Source of the DNA: Cellulomonas sp. URHE0023
GTDB lineage: Bacteria > Actinomycetota > Actinomycetes > Actinomycetales > Cellulomonadaceae
Assembly: GCF_000688475.1 (NCBI RefSeq)
Contig: NZ_JIAN01000009.1
Span: 265,462-329,461 of the forward strand
DNA length: 64,000 bases
Reading direction: 5' to 3'
Shown: piece by piece, positions 26,211 through 35,920 of the stretch
Position numbering within the stretch: the stretch's first letter is position 1
How the letters are laid out: each line of letters opens with the position of its first letter
Program-made: the position numbers and the translations under genes
The notes under the pieces: generated by a model
Told to the model about the DNA's origin: nothing
Databases searched by the model: none
The model's input: the letters and a program-made list of their open reading frames with translations, nothing else

Positions 26211-26756
26211 TCAGCCCAGCTGGGCCGCGCGGTACTCGTCCTCCAGGATCGCCATGATGATCGCGTCGCACCAGCCGTCACCGTCGCGGTACGCGTCCCG
26301 CTTGCGGCCCTCGACGCGGAAGCCGATGTTCTCGTAGAGCGACTTGGCGCGCGCGTTGATGCTGAGGACGTCGAGCTCGACCCGGTGCAGGCCGAGCCCG
26401 TCGAACGCCAGGCCGAGCACGAGCTGGATGGCCTCCGTGCCGTAGCCGCGACCGCGGTAGTGCGGGTGCATGGCCATGCGGAGGTTGGCGGACCCGACCA
26501 CCTCGTCGACCTCGTTCAGCACGATCTCACCGCGGAACGTGTCGTCGCCGTCCACCGTCACCGCGAAGTCATAGCGGCCTTGCGCGGTTGCGCGACTCGC
26601 GCACCACGCATCGACCTCCTTGCGTGTGAACGTCGCCGTCGTGCCCGTCAGGCGGGTGCCTTCCGGGTCCTCGAGCATCTCCCACATCGCGTCCGCGTCG
26701 CTCGGGCGGATCGGCCGGAGCACGATCATCTCGCCCTGCAGCGTGGGCTTGTCCAT
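26211..26756 (-). CDS. GNAT N-acetyltransferase (RimJ/RimL type)
   Basis: 181 residues. Transfers acetyl from acetyl-CoA to an amine. The fold is full length: N-terminal IVLRPIRPSDADAMWEML, and the acetyl-CoA pyrophosphate loop HPHYRGRGYGTEAIQLVLGL (about 101-120). HRVELDVLSINARAKSLYENIGF is the typical helix-strand end of motif B. GAGGAG precedes ATG 26756. The substrate is unknown. Upstream lies gatB. Confidence 0.85.
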   Translation of the reverse strand: MDKPTLQGEMIVLRPIRPSDADAMWEMLEDPEGTRLTGTTATFTRKEVDAWCASRATAQGRYDFAVTVDGDDTFRGEIVLNEVDEVVGSANLRMAMHPHYRGRGYGTEAIQLVLGLAFDGLGLHRVELDVLSINARAKSLYENIGFRVEGRKRDAYRDGDGWCDAIIMAILEDEYRAAQLG

Positions 26757-26808
26757 CGTCCGCTCCTCTCGCGTCCGCCGAGACTACGGCCGGTTTGTGG
26801 ACGCGGTG

Positions 26809-28305
26809 TTACGACCCGATCCGCTCCAGCAGCAGCTCCCGGACGCGACCCGCGTCGGCCTGCCCACGCGTCGCCTTCATGACAGCACCGATGATCGCGC
26901 CCACGGGTCCGAGGTTCCCCGAGCGGATCTTCTCGGCGATGTCGGGCTGCGCGGCGAGCGCGGCGTCGATCGCGTCGAGGAGCGGGCCGTCGTCGGACAC
27001 GACACCGAGGCCGCGGGCGGCCACGATCTCGGCCGGGTCTCCCTCGCCCGCGAGCACGCCCTCGAGCACCTGTCGGGCCAGCTTGTCGTTGATCGCGCCC
27101 TCGTCGACGAGCTTCTGCAGCTGGCCGATCTGCGTGGGCGTGACGGGGAGCGCCTCGAGCTCGACGTCCTGCTGCTTGGCCGTGCGCGCCAGCTCGCCCA
27201 TCCACCACTTGCGTGCGGCGGCGGGGCTCGCGCCCGCGGCGATCGTCGTCTCGATCAGCTCGACCGCGCCGGCGTTGACCACGTCACGCATCTCGGCGTC
27301 GGCGTACTCCCACTCCGCCTGCAGCCGCCTCCTGCGCGCGGCCGGCATCTCGGGCAGGCCTGCACGGATCTCCTCGACCCAGGCGCGGTCCGGGGCGATC
27401 GGCACCAGGTCGGGCTCCGGGAAGTACCGGTAGTCCTCGGCGTCCGACTTCACGCGGCCGGACGCGGTGGTCCCGGTGTCCTCGTGCCAGTGACGCGTCT
27501 CCTGGATGATTGCGACGCCGTCGTCGAGCACGCCCGCCTGACGGCTGACCTCGTAGCGCACGGCCCGCTCGACCGACCGGAACGAGTTGACGTTCTTGGT
27601 CTCGGTGCGGGTGCCCAGTACCGACTCGGGCGTCGGACGGATCGAGACGTTGACGTCGGCACGGACGTTGCCGCGCTCCATCTTGGCCTCGGAGACGCCC
27701 AGGGCACGGAAGATGTCGCGCAGCGTCTGCACGTAGGCGCGGGCAACCTCGGGCGCACGCGCACCGGCGCCCTCGATCGGCTTGGTGACGATCTCCACCA
27801 GCGGGATGCCCGCACGGTTGTAGTCGACCAGCGAGTACTCGGCACCGTGGATGCGCCCGTCGGAACCGCCGATGTGGGTGTTCTTGCCGGCGTCCTCCTC
27901 CATGTGCGCGCGCTCGATCTCGACACGGAAGATGCTCCCGTCGTCCAGCTCGACGTCGACCCAGCCCTCGTACGCGATGGGCTCGTCGTACTGCGACGTC
28001 TGGAAGTTCTTGGGCACGTCCGGGTAGAAGTAGTTCTTCCGCGCGAACCGGCAGCTCTCGGCGATCGAGCAGTTGAGCGCCAGGCCGATGCGGATCGCGT
28101 ACTCGACCGCGGTCGCGTTCACGGCCGGCAGAGCGCCCGGGAGCCCGAGGGAGACGGGTGTGACCTGGGTGTTCGGCTCGGCGCCGAACGTGACCTCCGC
28201 GCCGTCGAACATCTTGGTGCGCGTGCCGAGCTCGACGTGCACCTCGATCCCGATGACCGTGTCGTAGCGCGCGACGGCGTCGTCGTAGTCCACCAGCGTG
28301 CTCAT
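26809..28305 (-). CDS. gatB: Asp/Glu-tRNA(Asn/Gln) amidotransferase subunit B
   Basis: 498 residues, the usual length. Activates mischarged Glu-tRNA(Gln) (and Asp-tRNA(Asn)) by phosphorylation and accepts ammonia from GatA. Landmarks: [56 protein letters not shown], and the C-terminal YqeY-like tRNA-binding tail (about 355-498). Its start overlaps the gatA stop by 4 bases. Last gene of gatC-gatA-gatB. Confidence 0.97.
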   Translation of the reverse strand: MSTLVDYDDAVARYDTVIGIEVHVELGTRTKMFDGAEVTFGAEPNTQVTPVSLGLPGALPAVNATAVEYAIRIGLALNCSIAESCRFARKNYFYPDVPKNFQTSQYDEPIAYEGWVDVELDDGSIFRVEIERAHMEEDAGKNTHIGGSDGRIHGAEYSLVDYNRAGIPLVEIVTKPIEGAGARAPEVARAYVQTLRDIFRALGVSEAKMERGNVRADVNVSIRPTPESVLGTRTETKNVNSFRSVERAVRYEVSRQAGVLDDGVAIIQETRHWHEDTGTTASGRVKSDAEDYRYFPEPDLVPIAPDRAWVEEIRAGLPEMPAARRRRLQAEWEYADAEMRDVVNAGAVELIETTIAAGASPAAARKWWMGELARTAKQQDVELEALPVTPTQIGQLQKLVDEGAINDKLARQVLEGVLAGEGDPAEIVAARGLGVVSDDGPLLDAIDAALAAQPDIAEKIRSGNLGPVGAIIGAVMKATRGQADAGRVRELLLERIGS

Positions 28306-29813
28306 CGCGCGATCTCCAACTCAGGTGCCTTCAGCAGCAGCGGACCTTCCCAGGACGTCTCGAGAAGCATCTCGAGGGCCGCGCCCACGCGGTACAGCCG
28401 GTCGTCCGCCTTCGCCGGCGCGAGGATCTGGAACCCGACCGGCAGGCCGTCGTCGGACAGGCCGGACGGCAGCGACATCCCCGGGATCCCGGCGAGGTTG
28501 GCGGGGATCGTCGCGACGTCGTTCAGGTACATGGCCAGCGGGTCGTCGAGCTTCTCCCCCAGCTTGAACGCCGTGGTCGGCGCGGTCGGGGAGACCAGGA
28601 CGTCTGCCTGCTCGAACGCGGCGGTGAAGTCGCGCTGGATGAGCGTGCGGACCTTCTGCGCCGAGCCGTAGTAGGCGTCGTAGTAGCCCGCCGACAGCGC
28701 GTAGGTGCCCAGGATGATGCGGCGCTTCACCTCGTCGCCGAACCCCTGGCCACGCGTGGCTGCCATGACGCGCTCGGCGGTCGGGTTGTCCTCGGGGATG
28801 ACCCGCAGGCCGAACCGCATACCGTCGAACTTGGCCAGGTTGCTGGACGCCTCGGCCGGAAGGATCAGGTAGTACGCCGCGAGCGCGTACGTGAAGTGCG
28901 GGCAGGAGACCTCGACGATCTCCGCGCCCGCGCTCTGCAGCACCTCGAGCGACTCGTGGAACCGCGCGAGCACGCCGGGCTGGTACCCCTCACCCTGCAG
29001 CTCGGTGATGACGCCGACGCGCACCCCGGACAGGTCCCCGGTCGCACCCCGACGGGCGGCGTCCACCAGGCCGGGGAGCGGCTCGTCGATCGAGGTGCTG
29101 TCGCGCGGGTCGTGGCCGCCGATCAGCTCGTGCAGCAGCGCCGAGTCCAGCACGGTGCGCGTCACGGGACCGGCCTGGTCCAGTGACGACGCCAGCGCGA
29201 TGAGCCCGTAGCGCGACACCCCGCCGTAGGTGGGCTTCACGCCGACCGTGCCCGTGACGGCGGCCGGCTGACGGATCGAGCCGCCGGTGTCCGTGCCGAT
29301 GGCCAGCGGCGCCTCGTAGGCTCCGACGGCCGCGGCCGAACCGCCGCCCGAACCGCCGGGGATCCTGTCGAGGTCCCACGGGTTGTGCGTGTTCCCGTAC
29401 GCGGAGTGCTCCGTCGAGGAGCCCATGGCGAACTCGTCCATGTTCGTCTTGCCCAGGATCGGCAGACCCGCGGCCTTGATCTTCTCGACGAGCGTCGCGT
29501 CGTACGGCGGCACCCAGCCCTCGAGGATCCGCGACCCGGCCGTCGTAGGCAGACCCTTGGTCACGACGACGTCCTTGACCGCGATCGGGACGCCCGCCAG
29601 CGCGTGCAGCGACTCCCCTGCGGCCCGGCGCGAGTCCACGTCGGCGGCGACGGCCAGCGCCTCCTCGCCGCTCACGTGCAGGAACGCATGGACCGCATGC
29701 TCGACACCGGCGATGCGGTCGAGGTGTGCCTGCGTCGCCTCGACGCTGGACACCTCCTTCTTGGCCAGGGCGTCCGCGAGCGCCGCGGCTGAGATCCTCG
29801 TCAGGTCGCTCAC
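28302..29813 (-). CDS. gatA: Asp/Glu-tRNA(Asn/Gln) amidotransferase subunit A
   Basis: 503 residues, amidase signature family. Releases ammonia from glutamine for GatB. The Ser-cisSer-Lys triad is complete: K80 in PIAVKDVV, S155 in GGSGGGSA, nucleophile S179 in [12 protein letters not shown]. The stop overlaps gatB and the start overlaps gatC (ATGA at both junctions), so the three subunits are translationally coupled. Confidence 0.97.
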   Translation of the reverse strand: MSDLTRISAAALADALAKKEVSSVEATQAHLDRIAGVEHAVHAFLHVSGEEALAVAADVDSRRAAGESLHALAGVPIAVKDVVVTKGLPTTAGSRILEGWVPPYDATLVEKIKAAGLPILGKTNMDEFAMGSSTEHSAYGNTHNPWDLDRIPGGSGGGSAAAVGAYEAPLAIGTDTGGSIRQPAAVTGTVGVKPTYGGVSRYGLIALASSLDQAGPVTRTVLDSALLHELIGGHDPRDSTSIDEPLPGLVDAARRGATGDLSGVRVGVITELQGEGYQPGVLARFHESLEVLQSAGAEIVEVSCPHFTYALAAYYLILPAEASSNLAKFDGMRFGLRVIPEDNPTAERVMAATRGQGFGDEVKRRIILGTYALSAGYYDAYYGSAQKVRTLIQRDFTAAFEQADVLVSPTAPTTAFKLGEKLDDPLAMYLNDVATIPANLAGIPGMSLPSGLSDDGLPVGFQILAPAKADDRLYRVGAALEMLLETSWEGPLLLKAPELEIAR

Positions 29814-30109
29814 GCGTCCTCCCCCAGGATCTGCGGGACCGCGAACTTGCCGTCGATCGACGCGGGCGCGGACGCCAGCACGAGGTCCCGGTCCACCGGG
29901 GCCTCGGGCACGTCGGCACGGAACACGTTGGTCAGCGGCAGGGGGTGGCTGGTGGCCGGCACGTCGGGCGTGGCGATCTCGCTCACGCGCGCGACCGACT
30001 CGACGATGACGTCGAGCTCGCCCGCAAGGCGGTCGAGCTCCGCCGACGTCAGGTCGATCCGTGCCAGGCCCGCCACGCGCGCGACCTCGTCGCGAGAGAG
30101 GGTGGACAT
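29810..30109 (-). CDS. gatC: Asp/Glu-tRNA(Asn/Gln) amidotransferase subunit C
   Basis: 99 residues, the small clamp that wraps around GatA and GatB. Typical beginning [20 protein letters not shown] and middle [18 protein letters not shown], with the conserved C-terminal [10 protein letters not shown] block. ATG 30109 has no Shine-Dalgarno; TAGACT lies 6 bases upstream, so the gatCAB message is probably leaderless. Confidence 0.95.
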   Translation of the reverse strand: MSTLSRDEVARVAGLARIDLTSAELDRLAGELDVIVESVARVSEIATPDVPATSHPLPLTNVFRADVPEAPVDRDLVLASAPASIDGKFAVPQILGEDA

Positions 30110-30115
30110 GCCCGA

Positions 30116-30121
30116 AGTCTA
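30116..30121 (-). promoter_or_regulatory. -10 box of a leaderless gatCAB promoter
   Basis: TAGACT, 6 bases (TCGGGC), then ATG of gatC. Confidence 0.55.
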
Positions 30122-30149
30122 GACGTGCCCGCTCACCCGCTCCCCACGT

Positions 30150-30665
30150 TCAGACGCGCGCGCCTGGGTGCTCCACACCCGCGCCGACCCGCGACACGCC
30201 GTCGGCGGCGGCACGCAGCGTGGCGACGTCGATCTTGCTCATCGTGAACATCGCGTTCAGGGCTCGGCCGGCACGTTCGGGGTCGGGGTCGGAGATGAGC
30301 GTCGGAAGGGCCTCAGGGATCACCTGCCACGACAGACCCCACCGGTCGACCAGCCACCCGCACTGCCCGGGCGTGCCGCCGTCCGCGAGGAGCGCGTCCC
30401 ACACACGGTCGCACTCCTCCTGGTCCGGAACCATGATCTGCAGGGAGAACGCGTCGCTGTGCGGGTGCCCCGGTCCGCCGTTGAGCGCCTGGATCTCGAG
30501 CCCGTCGAGCACGAACGTCACGTTGAACGCGGTGCCCGCCGGCTGAGGCCCGCCCTCTGCGTAGCGGGCGACGTCGACGATCCGGGAGTTCGCGAAGATG
30601 GAGACGTAGCGCTCTGCGGCCTGCTCCGCCGCGTCGTCGAACCACAGGAACGGGGTGATGGACAT
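30150..30665 (-). CDS. VOC-family protein (PhnB / 3-demethylubiquinone methyltransferase-like fold)
   Basis: 171 residues from ATG 30665, which has a perfect GGAGG 7 bases upstream. Two-module VOC fold: ITPFLWFDDAAEQAAERYVSIF, FVLDGLEIQALNGGPGHPHS, CGWLVDRWGLSWQVIPEALP. Often annotated as 3-demethylubiquinone-9 3-methyltransferase, but it lacks a methyltransferase domain, so enzymatic function is unknown. Sits between gatC and the 30781-31191 gene on the same strand. Confidence 0.8.
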   Translation of the reverse strand: MSITPFLWFDDAAEQAAERYVSIFANSRIVDVARYAEGGPQPAGTAFNVTFVLDGLEIQALNGGPGHPHSDAFSLQIMVPDQEECDRVWDALLADGGTPGQCGWLVDRWGLSWQVIPEALPTLISDPDPERAGRALNAMFTMSKIDVATLRAAADGVSRVGAGVEHPGARV

Positions 30666-30780
30666 CTCGGTACCTCCGGTGTGTGCGACGCGCGGCCGGG
30701 TGCCTGCGTCGTCCTTCACGAGGTGGTCGGAGCCGCCGCGACGATCTCGACATCCCTGTCGCAGGCGTTCTTCCCGAACG

Positions 30781-31191
30781 TCAGCCCGACGCTGCCGCGA
30801 GGACGAGCGCGAGCAGCGCCTGTGCGTAGGCGTCCGCCGCGTCGTCGGCGCTGAACACCTGCTCGGGCCGTCCGGCGACCTCGACGAGGACCTGGTAGCC
30901 GCCGAACGTGGAGCGGGCGAGGCTGCGGAACGTCCCGCCCAGGAGCTCGCGGAGCTGGTCCTCGCGCGGCAGCCACAGCGCGTCCTCCTGCCGCACCGAG
31001 TCGAGCGCCCACTCCGTGGTGCCGTTGAACCCCAGGATCGTGCCGGTCGGGTACTCGCGCGGCTCGACCACCATGTCCGCGATCGTGAACACCTGGTCGT
31101 CCAGCACGCGCACGGCGAACGCGTCACCCGGCCGGGGGTGCCACCGCAGCCCTGCATCGTGGAGCCGCTGGGCGAGCGCGACGCTGATCAT
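30781..31191 (-). CDS. Hypothetical protein
   Basis: 136 residues from ATG 31191, where the conserved part begins (MISVALAQRLHDAGLRWHPR). The sequence has VRVLDDQVFTIADMVVEP, TGTILGFNGTTEWALDSVRQ and a final helical segment. Similar actinobacterial proteins are sometimes labelled pilus assembly protein CpaE, but no ATPase motifs are present, so I do not use that name. The frame is open upstream, but that part is arginine-rich shadow. Confidence 0.65.
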   Translation of the reverse strand: MISVALAQRLHDAGLRWHPRPGDAFAVRVLDDQVFTIADMVVEPREYPTGTILGFNGTTEWALDSVRQEDALWLPREDQLRELLGGTFRSLARSTFGGYQVLVEVAGRPEQVFSADDAADAYAQALLALVLAAASG

Positions 31192-31273
31192 CCGAGGGCC
31201 AGCACGGACGCACGCCGGCTCAAGACACGGACGTCGGGTACCGCGCGCACGCCAGTCATCTTCGTATCGTGCC

Positions 31274-31310
31274 CGAATCGTGCGACGTCGGCCGGTTGCC
31301 GGCCGATTCG
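31274..31310. repeat. Nested inverted repeats upstream of the GH16 gene
   Basis: CGGCCGG-TTG-CCGGCCG (31289-31305) lies inside an alternative outer pairing CGAATCG (31274-31280) / CGATTCG (31304-31310). The two pairings overlap and exclude each other. It lies in the 252-base gap between divergent genes and is a candidate regulator site. Nothing else coding is seen in the gap. Confidence 0.4.
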
Positions 31311-31443
31311 GTCCTGCGGTTCGTCCAGGAAACCCGAATGCCGGGGTCATGGGCGTCGATAGACCGATGCGAATGCGCCTCCCGCCCGGACCAGCGCTGA
31401 TCCGTCAGGACAGCGACCCTCCCGAACGAGAAGACCTGATCAC

Positions 31444-32415
31444 ATGACGCGACTGCGCCGGACGACGGTGTCCGCCATGATCCTCGGCACGACGATGTTC
31501 AGCATGAGCCTGCTCGGCGCGAGCGCCGCCACGGCGTCCGGGACGAGCACCTGCAGCGCTCTGTTCGACGACTTCAGCTACACCTCCCCGAGCGACAGTC
31601 GCTTCACGGGCAACGGCTGGCAGGCACGCACCAACGCGGGCGGTCCCGGCGTCGTGGGCGCCGGGTGGTCGTCGAGCAACATCACCTTCCCGACCGTCGA
31701 CGGTTCCACGGTGGCGCGACTCACGGCCTCCACCAACGGGAATGCCGCCGGCACCTCGCAGGCTGAGCTCCTCACCGGTCAGCGCCGGTTCAAGGACGGC
31801 ACCTACGCCAGCCGGATCAGGTTCACCGACAGCCCCACGTCGGGCAAGGACGGTGACCACGTCAACGAGACGTTCTTCGCCATCGGTCCGCAGCAGCGCT
31901 TCGACTACGACCCCGAGTACAGCGAGCTCGACTTCACGGAGTACCTGCCCAACGGCGGCTGGGGTGCCGCCGGTCCGATCGCGTACCAGACGAGCTACAA
32001 CGGCTACCGCCTTGACCCCTGGGACCCGCACAACGCGCACTCGCAGCAGACGCGCAGCCTGAACGGCTGGCACACCGTGGTGACGCAGGTGTCCGACGGG
32101 CACGTCACGTACTCCATCGACGGTGTGCTGCTCGGTGACCACACGGTCGACGAGCAGACCGGCCAGTTCCCCGTCGCGCCGCGGGCCCCTATGTCGGTGA
32201 ACTTCAACCTCTGGTTCATCGACACCGCGGGCCACAAGGGCGGCCGGAGCACGTACACCCAGGACGTCGACTGGTTCTACTACGCCAAGGACCAGGTCAT
32301 CGCGCCGAGCGAGGTCACCGCGACCGCGACGGCCCTGCGCTCGGCCGGAACGACCCACCTGGACACGCTGGACTCGGGGTCGTGCGGCGCGTCCACCACC
32401 ACCAGCACCCGCTGA
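31444..32415 (+). CDS. Secreted GH16-family glycosidase (endo-beta-glucanase-like)
   Basis: 323 residues. Sec signal peptide (about 1-32, MTRLRRTTVSAMILGTTMFSMS, likely cleaved after ATASG). The GH16 jelly roll carries the ExDxxE catalytic motif as E161-L-D163-F-T-E166. The long form without the extra Met of lichenases suggests laminarinase- or galactanase-like specificity, which cannot be settled. Only two cysteines, C37 and C314, one at each end, could tie the termini together. The final 30 residues are Thr/Ser-rich. A long stem-loop follows the stop. Confidence 0.8.
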   Translation: MTRLRRTTVSAMILGTTMFSMSLLGASAATASGTSTCSALFDDFSYTSPSDSRFTGNGWQARTNAGGPGVVGAGWSSSNITFPTVDGSTVARLTASTNGNAAGTSQAELLTGQRRFKDGTYASRIRFTDSPTSGKDGDHVNETFFAIGPQQRFDYDPEYSELDFTEYLPNGGWGAAGPIAYQTSYNGYRLDPWDPHNAHSQQTRSLNGWHTVVTQVSDGHVTYSIDGVLLGDHTVDEQTGQFPVAPRAPMSVNFNLWFIDTAGHKGGRSTYTQDVDWFYYAKDQVIAPSEVTATATALRSAGTTHLDTLDSGSCGASTTTSTR

Positions 32416-32447
32416 CGTCGCCACCGGGTGGGTGGCCCGGCTCGACA

Positions 32448-32508
32448 CAGGGCGAGCGCCGTCCGCACCCGTGGCCCCTCAACCGCGGTGCAGACGACGC
32501 TCGCCCTG
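32448..32508. terminator. Long interrupted stem-loop between convergent genes
   Basis: CAGGGCGAGCG c CGTC c GCACC pairs with GGTGC a GACG a CGCTCGCCCTG: 20 pairs with two single C/A mismatches around a 17-base loop. It lies between the GH16 stop and the isomerase stop. Probably a two-way terminator. Confidence 0.6.
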
Positions 32509-32558
32509 CTCTGCGAGACGCGCGCGCACTCCCGATCCGCGCGCACCTCCCCCCGGGA

Positions 32559-33560
32559 CTACCTCGTGCTGAATGCCGCGTCGAACGACGCAGCGGGTGC
32601 GTCGAACGCGTTGCGGCGGACGAACTCCAGAGCCTGCGGTGCCCCGACGAGCCGGTCCATCCCCGCGTCCTCCCACTCCACCGAGATCGGTCCGGCGTAG
32701 CCGATCGAGTTGAGCACCCGGAACGCGTCCTGCCACGGCACGTCCCCGTTGCCCGTGGACACGAAGTCCCACCCCCGGCGCGGGTCCCCCCACGGCAGGT
32801 GGCTGCTCAACCGGCCGTTGCGGCCGTTGCCCAGACGCTTCTTCGTGTCCTTGCAGTCGACGTGGTAGATCCGGTCCCGGAACTCCCACAGGAAGCCGAC
32901 GGGGTCCAGGTCCTGCCAGACGAAGTGGCTGGGGTCCCAGTTGAGCCCGAAGGCGGGACGGTGCCCGATCGCCTCGAGCGTGCGCACGGTGGTCCAGTAG
33001 TCGTAGGCGATCTCGCTGGGGTGCACCTCGTGCGCGAACCGGACACCGACCTCGTCGAACACGTCGAGGATCGGGTTCCAGCGGTCGGCGAAGTCCTGGT
33101 AGCCCGCCTCGACCGTCTCCGCCGACACCGGCGGGAACATCGCGACGTACTTCCAGATGCTCGACCCGGTGAACCCGACGACGGTGTCGACACCGAGCTT
33201 CGCGGCGATCCGGGCGGTGTGCTTCATCTCCTCGGCGGCCCGCTGCCGGACGCCCTCCGGGTCGCCGTCGCCCCAGACGCGGTCCGAGACGATGTCCCGG
33301 TGCCGCTGGTCGATCGGGTCGTCGCACACCGCCTGACCCTTGAGGTGGTTCGAGATCGCCCACACCTTGAGGTTGTACTTCTCGAGCAGAGCGAGCTTGC
33401 CGGCCACGTACTCGTCGTCGTCCCAGCGCCACGGGTCCAGGTGGTCGCCCCAGCAGGCGATCTCGAGGCCGTCGTAGCCCCACGACGAGGCGAGCCGCGC
33501 GACCTCCTCGAACGGCAGGTCGGCCCACTGGCCCGTGAACAGGGTGATCGGTCGTGCCAT
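32559..33560 (-). CDS. Sugar phosphate isomerase/epimerase (xylose isomerase-like TIM barrel)
   Basis: 333 residues from ATG 33560, with AGGAG upstream. AP endonuclease 2/IolE-IolI-like fold: [85 protein letters not shown] and [12 protein letters not shown]. The Glu/Asp/His metal ligands expected in HEVHP, NWDPSHF and HVDCKD are present. It follows the Gfo/Idh gene by 2 bases, in the operon ABC ATPase-permease-binding protein-Gfo/Idh-isomerase. Together they suggest oxidation then isomerisation of an imported cyclitol or sugar; the substrate is unknown. Confidence 0.85.
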   Translation of the reverse strand: MARPITLFTGQWADLPFEEVARLASSWGYDGLEIACWGDHLDPWRWDDDEYVAGKLALLEKYNLKVWAISNHLKGQAVCDDPIDQRHRDIVSDRVWGDGDPEGVRQRAAEEMKHTARIAAKLGVDTVVGFTGSSIWKYVAMFPPVSAETVEAGYQDFADRWNPILDVFDEVGVRFAHEVHPSEIAYDYWTTVRTLEAIGHRPAFGLNWDPSHFVWQDLDPVGFLWEFRDRIYHVDCKDTKKRLGNGRNGRLSSHLPWGDPRRGWDFVSTGNGDVPWQDAFRVLNSIGYAGPISVEWEDAGMDRLVGAPQALEFVRRNAFDAPAASFDAAFSTR

Positions 33561-33562
33561 CG

Positions 33563-34738
33563 TCAGCTCTCCTCGTCTACCGGGGTCCAGATGCTGTGTG
33601 AGGCGGCCGACCGCTCGACAGCGTCGAGCACACGCTGGATCACGAGCCCGTCCGCGAAGCTGGGCTCCGGCTGCCGCTGCTCGGCGATCGCCGTCACGAG
33701 GTCCACGGCCTGGTGCGTGAACCCGTGCTCGTAGCCGAGCCCGTGCCCGGCGGGCCACCACGCTCCGACGTACGGGTGCTCCGGCTCCGTCACGACGATG
33801 CGTCGGAAGCCGGCCTCGGCCGCGGGTTGGGCAACGTCGAAGAAGTGCAGGACGTTCATGTCCTCGAAGTCGAACGCGAGCGAGCCCGCCGACCCGTTGA
33901 TCTCGAGGCGGATCGCGTTCTTGCGGCCCCACGCGAACCGGGTCGCCTCGAACGTCGCGAGCCCGCCGCCGGACATCCGGCCGAGGAAGACTGCCGCGTC
34001 GTCGACCGTGACCGGACCCGTCTCGGTGCCGGCCGTCCCGTGCAGCCCCGACGAGGACGCAGCCACCGGCCGCTCGTGCACGAAGGTCTCGAGGAGGGCC
34101 GACACACCGGTGACCCTCTCGCCCGTGACGAACTGAGCGAGGTCGACGATGTGCGCGCCGATGTCCCCGAGGGCGCCCGAGCCGGCCTTCTGCTTGTCGA
34201 GGCGCCAGGACAGCGGCGCGTTCGCGTCGGCGATCCAGTCCTGCAGGTACTGCGCCCGCACGTGCCGCACGGTGCCGATCCGGCCGTCCGCCACGAGCTG
34301 TCGAGCCAGCTGGATCGCCGGAACCCTCCGATAGGTGAACCCGACCATGGCCAGCTGGCCGTTGGCGCGCGCCGCCTCCGCCGCCTCGGCCATCGCCACC
34401 GCTTCGGCCACGCTGTTGGCGAGCGGCTTCTCGCACAGCACGTGCTTGCCCGCCGCGAGCGCAGTGATCGCGATCTCGGCGTGGGTGTCGCCAGGCGTGC
34501 AGATGTCGACCAGGTCGATGTCGTCACGCGAGACGAGCGCCTTCCAGTCCGTCTCCACGCTGGACCAACCGAGCCGCGCGGCAGCAGCGGTGACCGCGGC
34601 GTGGTCGCGGCCGGCGATCGCTGCCATGTCGGGATGCAGGGGCAGGTCGAAGAAGTGCGGTGCGGTGCGCCAGGCCTGCGAGTGCGCGACGCCCATGAAC
34701 GCGTAGCCGACCATGCCGACGCCGAGACGCTCTGTCAT
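33563..34738 (-). CDS. Gfo/Idh/MocA-family oxidoreductase
   Basis: 391 residues. NAD(P)-dependent dehydrogenase of sugars or inositol-like substrates. N-terminal Rossmann domain begins [19 protein letters not shown]; the characteristic [12 protein letters not shown] block (with the catalytic Lys of the EKP motif) lies at about 93-104; the C-terminal beta-sheet domain contains the [20 protein letters not shown] region with the conserved Asp/His. AGGAAGG precedes ATG 34738. Fourth gene of the CUT2 operon. Confidence 0.9.
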   Translation of the reverse strand: MTERLGVGMVGYAFMGVAHSQAWRTAPHFFDLPLHPDMAAIAGRDHAAVTAAAARLGWSSVETDWKALVSRDDIDLVDICTPGDTHAEIAITALAAGKHVLCEKPLANSVAEAVAMAEAAEAARANGQLAMVGFTYRRVPAIQLARQLVADGRIGTVRHVRAQYLQDWIADANAPLSWRLDKQKAGSGALGDIGAHIVDLAQFVTGERVTGVSALLETFVHERPVAASSSGLHGTAGTETGPVTVDDAAVFLGRMSGGGLATFEATRFAWGRKNAIRLEINGSAGSLAFDFEDMNVLHFFDVAQPAAEAGFRRIVVTEPEHPYVGAWWPAGHGLGYEHGFTHQAVDLVTAIAEQRQPEPSFADGLVIQRVLDAVERSAASHSIWTPVDEES

Positions 34739-34808
34739 GTCTCTTGCCTTCCTGTCTGTGCAGCCGGGCGGGCCGCGGACGACCCGCCCGGCACGGTGTG
34801 GTCGCAGA

Positions 34809-35858
34809 TCAGGACGCGAAGCCGATGGGCAGGTACTCGTCCACGTTCTCCTTGGTGACGATGGGCGCGTACAGCTGGACGGTGCGCGGGACCGCGGCGT
34901 CCACCAGGTCGCTCATGCCCTTGTTCTGGGCGAGCAGGCGGGCGAGCTTGACGCCGTCGGCGCCCTGCGTGGACGGGTAGATGACCGTCGCCTTGAGCAC
35001 CGTGTCGTCCGCCTTGATGGCGTCCATCGCGTTCTTCGAGCCGGCGCCGCCGACCATGAAGAACTCGTCGCGACCCGCGGCGTCGATGGCCGCGAGCACG
35101 CCGATGCCCTGGTCGTCGTCGTGGTTCCAGATGGCGTCGAGCTTCGGGTTGGCCTGCAGGAGCTCGGACGCGGCCTCCTCGCCGGTCTCGACCGTGAAGC
35201 CCGCTGCCACACGGGCGTCGACCTTGAGGCCACACTTGGTGAGCGCGTCCTTGAAGCCCCGGCTCCGGTCCTGCGTGAGCGGCAGCGAGTCGACGCCCGC
35301 GATCTCCGCGACCTTGGCGCCGGCCGTGCCGCCGAGCTGCTCGCAGATGTACTCGCCGGCGCTGACGCCCATGCCGTAGTTGTCGCCGAGCACCGTGGTG
35401 CGGGCCGCGTTCGGGTCGCTGAACTCCCGGTCGACGTTGACCACGGGGATGCCCGCGTTCATCGCCTTGGTGGCGACCTCGGTCAGTGCCGCACCGTCGC
35501 TCGGCAGCAGCACGATCGCGTCGACGCCGTCGTTGATGAACTGCTCGATCTGGCTGATCTGCACGCTGACGTCGTTGGTGCCCTCGGCCATCACGAAGTC
35601 GACGTCGGAGTACTTCTCCGCCTCGGCCTTGGCGGCGGAGTTGATCGCGCCCAGCCAGCCGTGGTCGGCCGCGGGGCCGGAGAAGGCGATGGTGACCTTG
35701 TCCCCCGGCTCGTCGTTGCTTCCCGCTGCGGCCGGCGCCACGGCGGCGGCGGTGTCGTCCGCCTCAGGGGTGTTGGACGTGCAACCGGCGGCGATGAGCG
35801 CGAAGGCTGCTGTGGCGCCGGCGACGGCGAGCCACCGCCTGTGCAGGGGTGCGGACAT
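34809..35858 (-). CDS. Ribose-type (CUT2) sugar-binding lipoprotein
   Basis: 349 residues. Lipoprotein signal with lipobox ALIAAGC and modified Cys26, then a Thr/Ala/Asp linker and a type I periplasmic-binding fold: VTIAFSGPAADHGWLGAIN, QISQIEQFINDGVDAIVLLP, GIPVVNVDREF, DAIWNHDDDQGIGVLAAI. ATG 35858 has AAGGAGG upstream. Unlike the CUT1 binding protein at 19-20 kb it belongs to the RbsB-like pentose/cyclitol group. The frame stays open upstream, but that part is shadow of the permease gene. Confidence 0.9.
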   Translation of the reverse strand: MSAPLHRRWLAVAGATAAFALIAAGCTSNTPEADDTAAAVAPAAAGSNDEPGDKVTIAFSGPAADHGWLGAINSAAKAEAEKYSDVDFVMAEGTNDVSVQISQIEQFINDGVDAIVLLPSDGAALTEVATKAMNAGIPVVNVDREFSDPNAARTTVLGDNYGMGVSAGEYICEQLGGTAGAKVAEIAGVDSLPLTQDRSRGFKDALTKCGLKVDARVAAGFTVETGEEAASELLQANPKLDAIWNHDDDQGIGVLAAIDAAGRDEFFMVGGAGSKNAMDAIKADDTVLKATVIYPSTQGADGVKLARLLAQNKGMSDLVDAAVPRTVQLYAPIVTKENVDEYLPIGFAS

Positions 35859-35920
35859 GGCTGATCCTCCTTGATCGGACGTGCGGGGTGACGTGATGCC
35901 TGTCGACGACGTCGGTGTCG

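Noticed and set aside
26620..28671. Long plus-strand frame opposite gatB and part of gatA
   Set aside because: The gat genes on the other strand carry complete conserved motifs. The translation here is low-complexity with no family resemblance.
30781..31191. Pilus assembly protein CpaE
   Set aside because: The name is used for similar short proteins, but there is no Walker/MinD-type ATPase domain and no pilus genes nearby.
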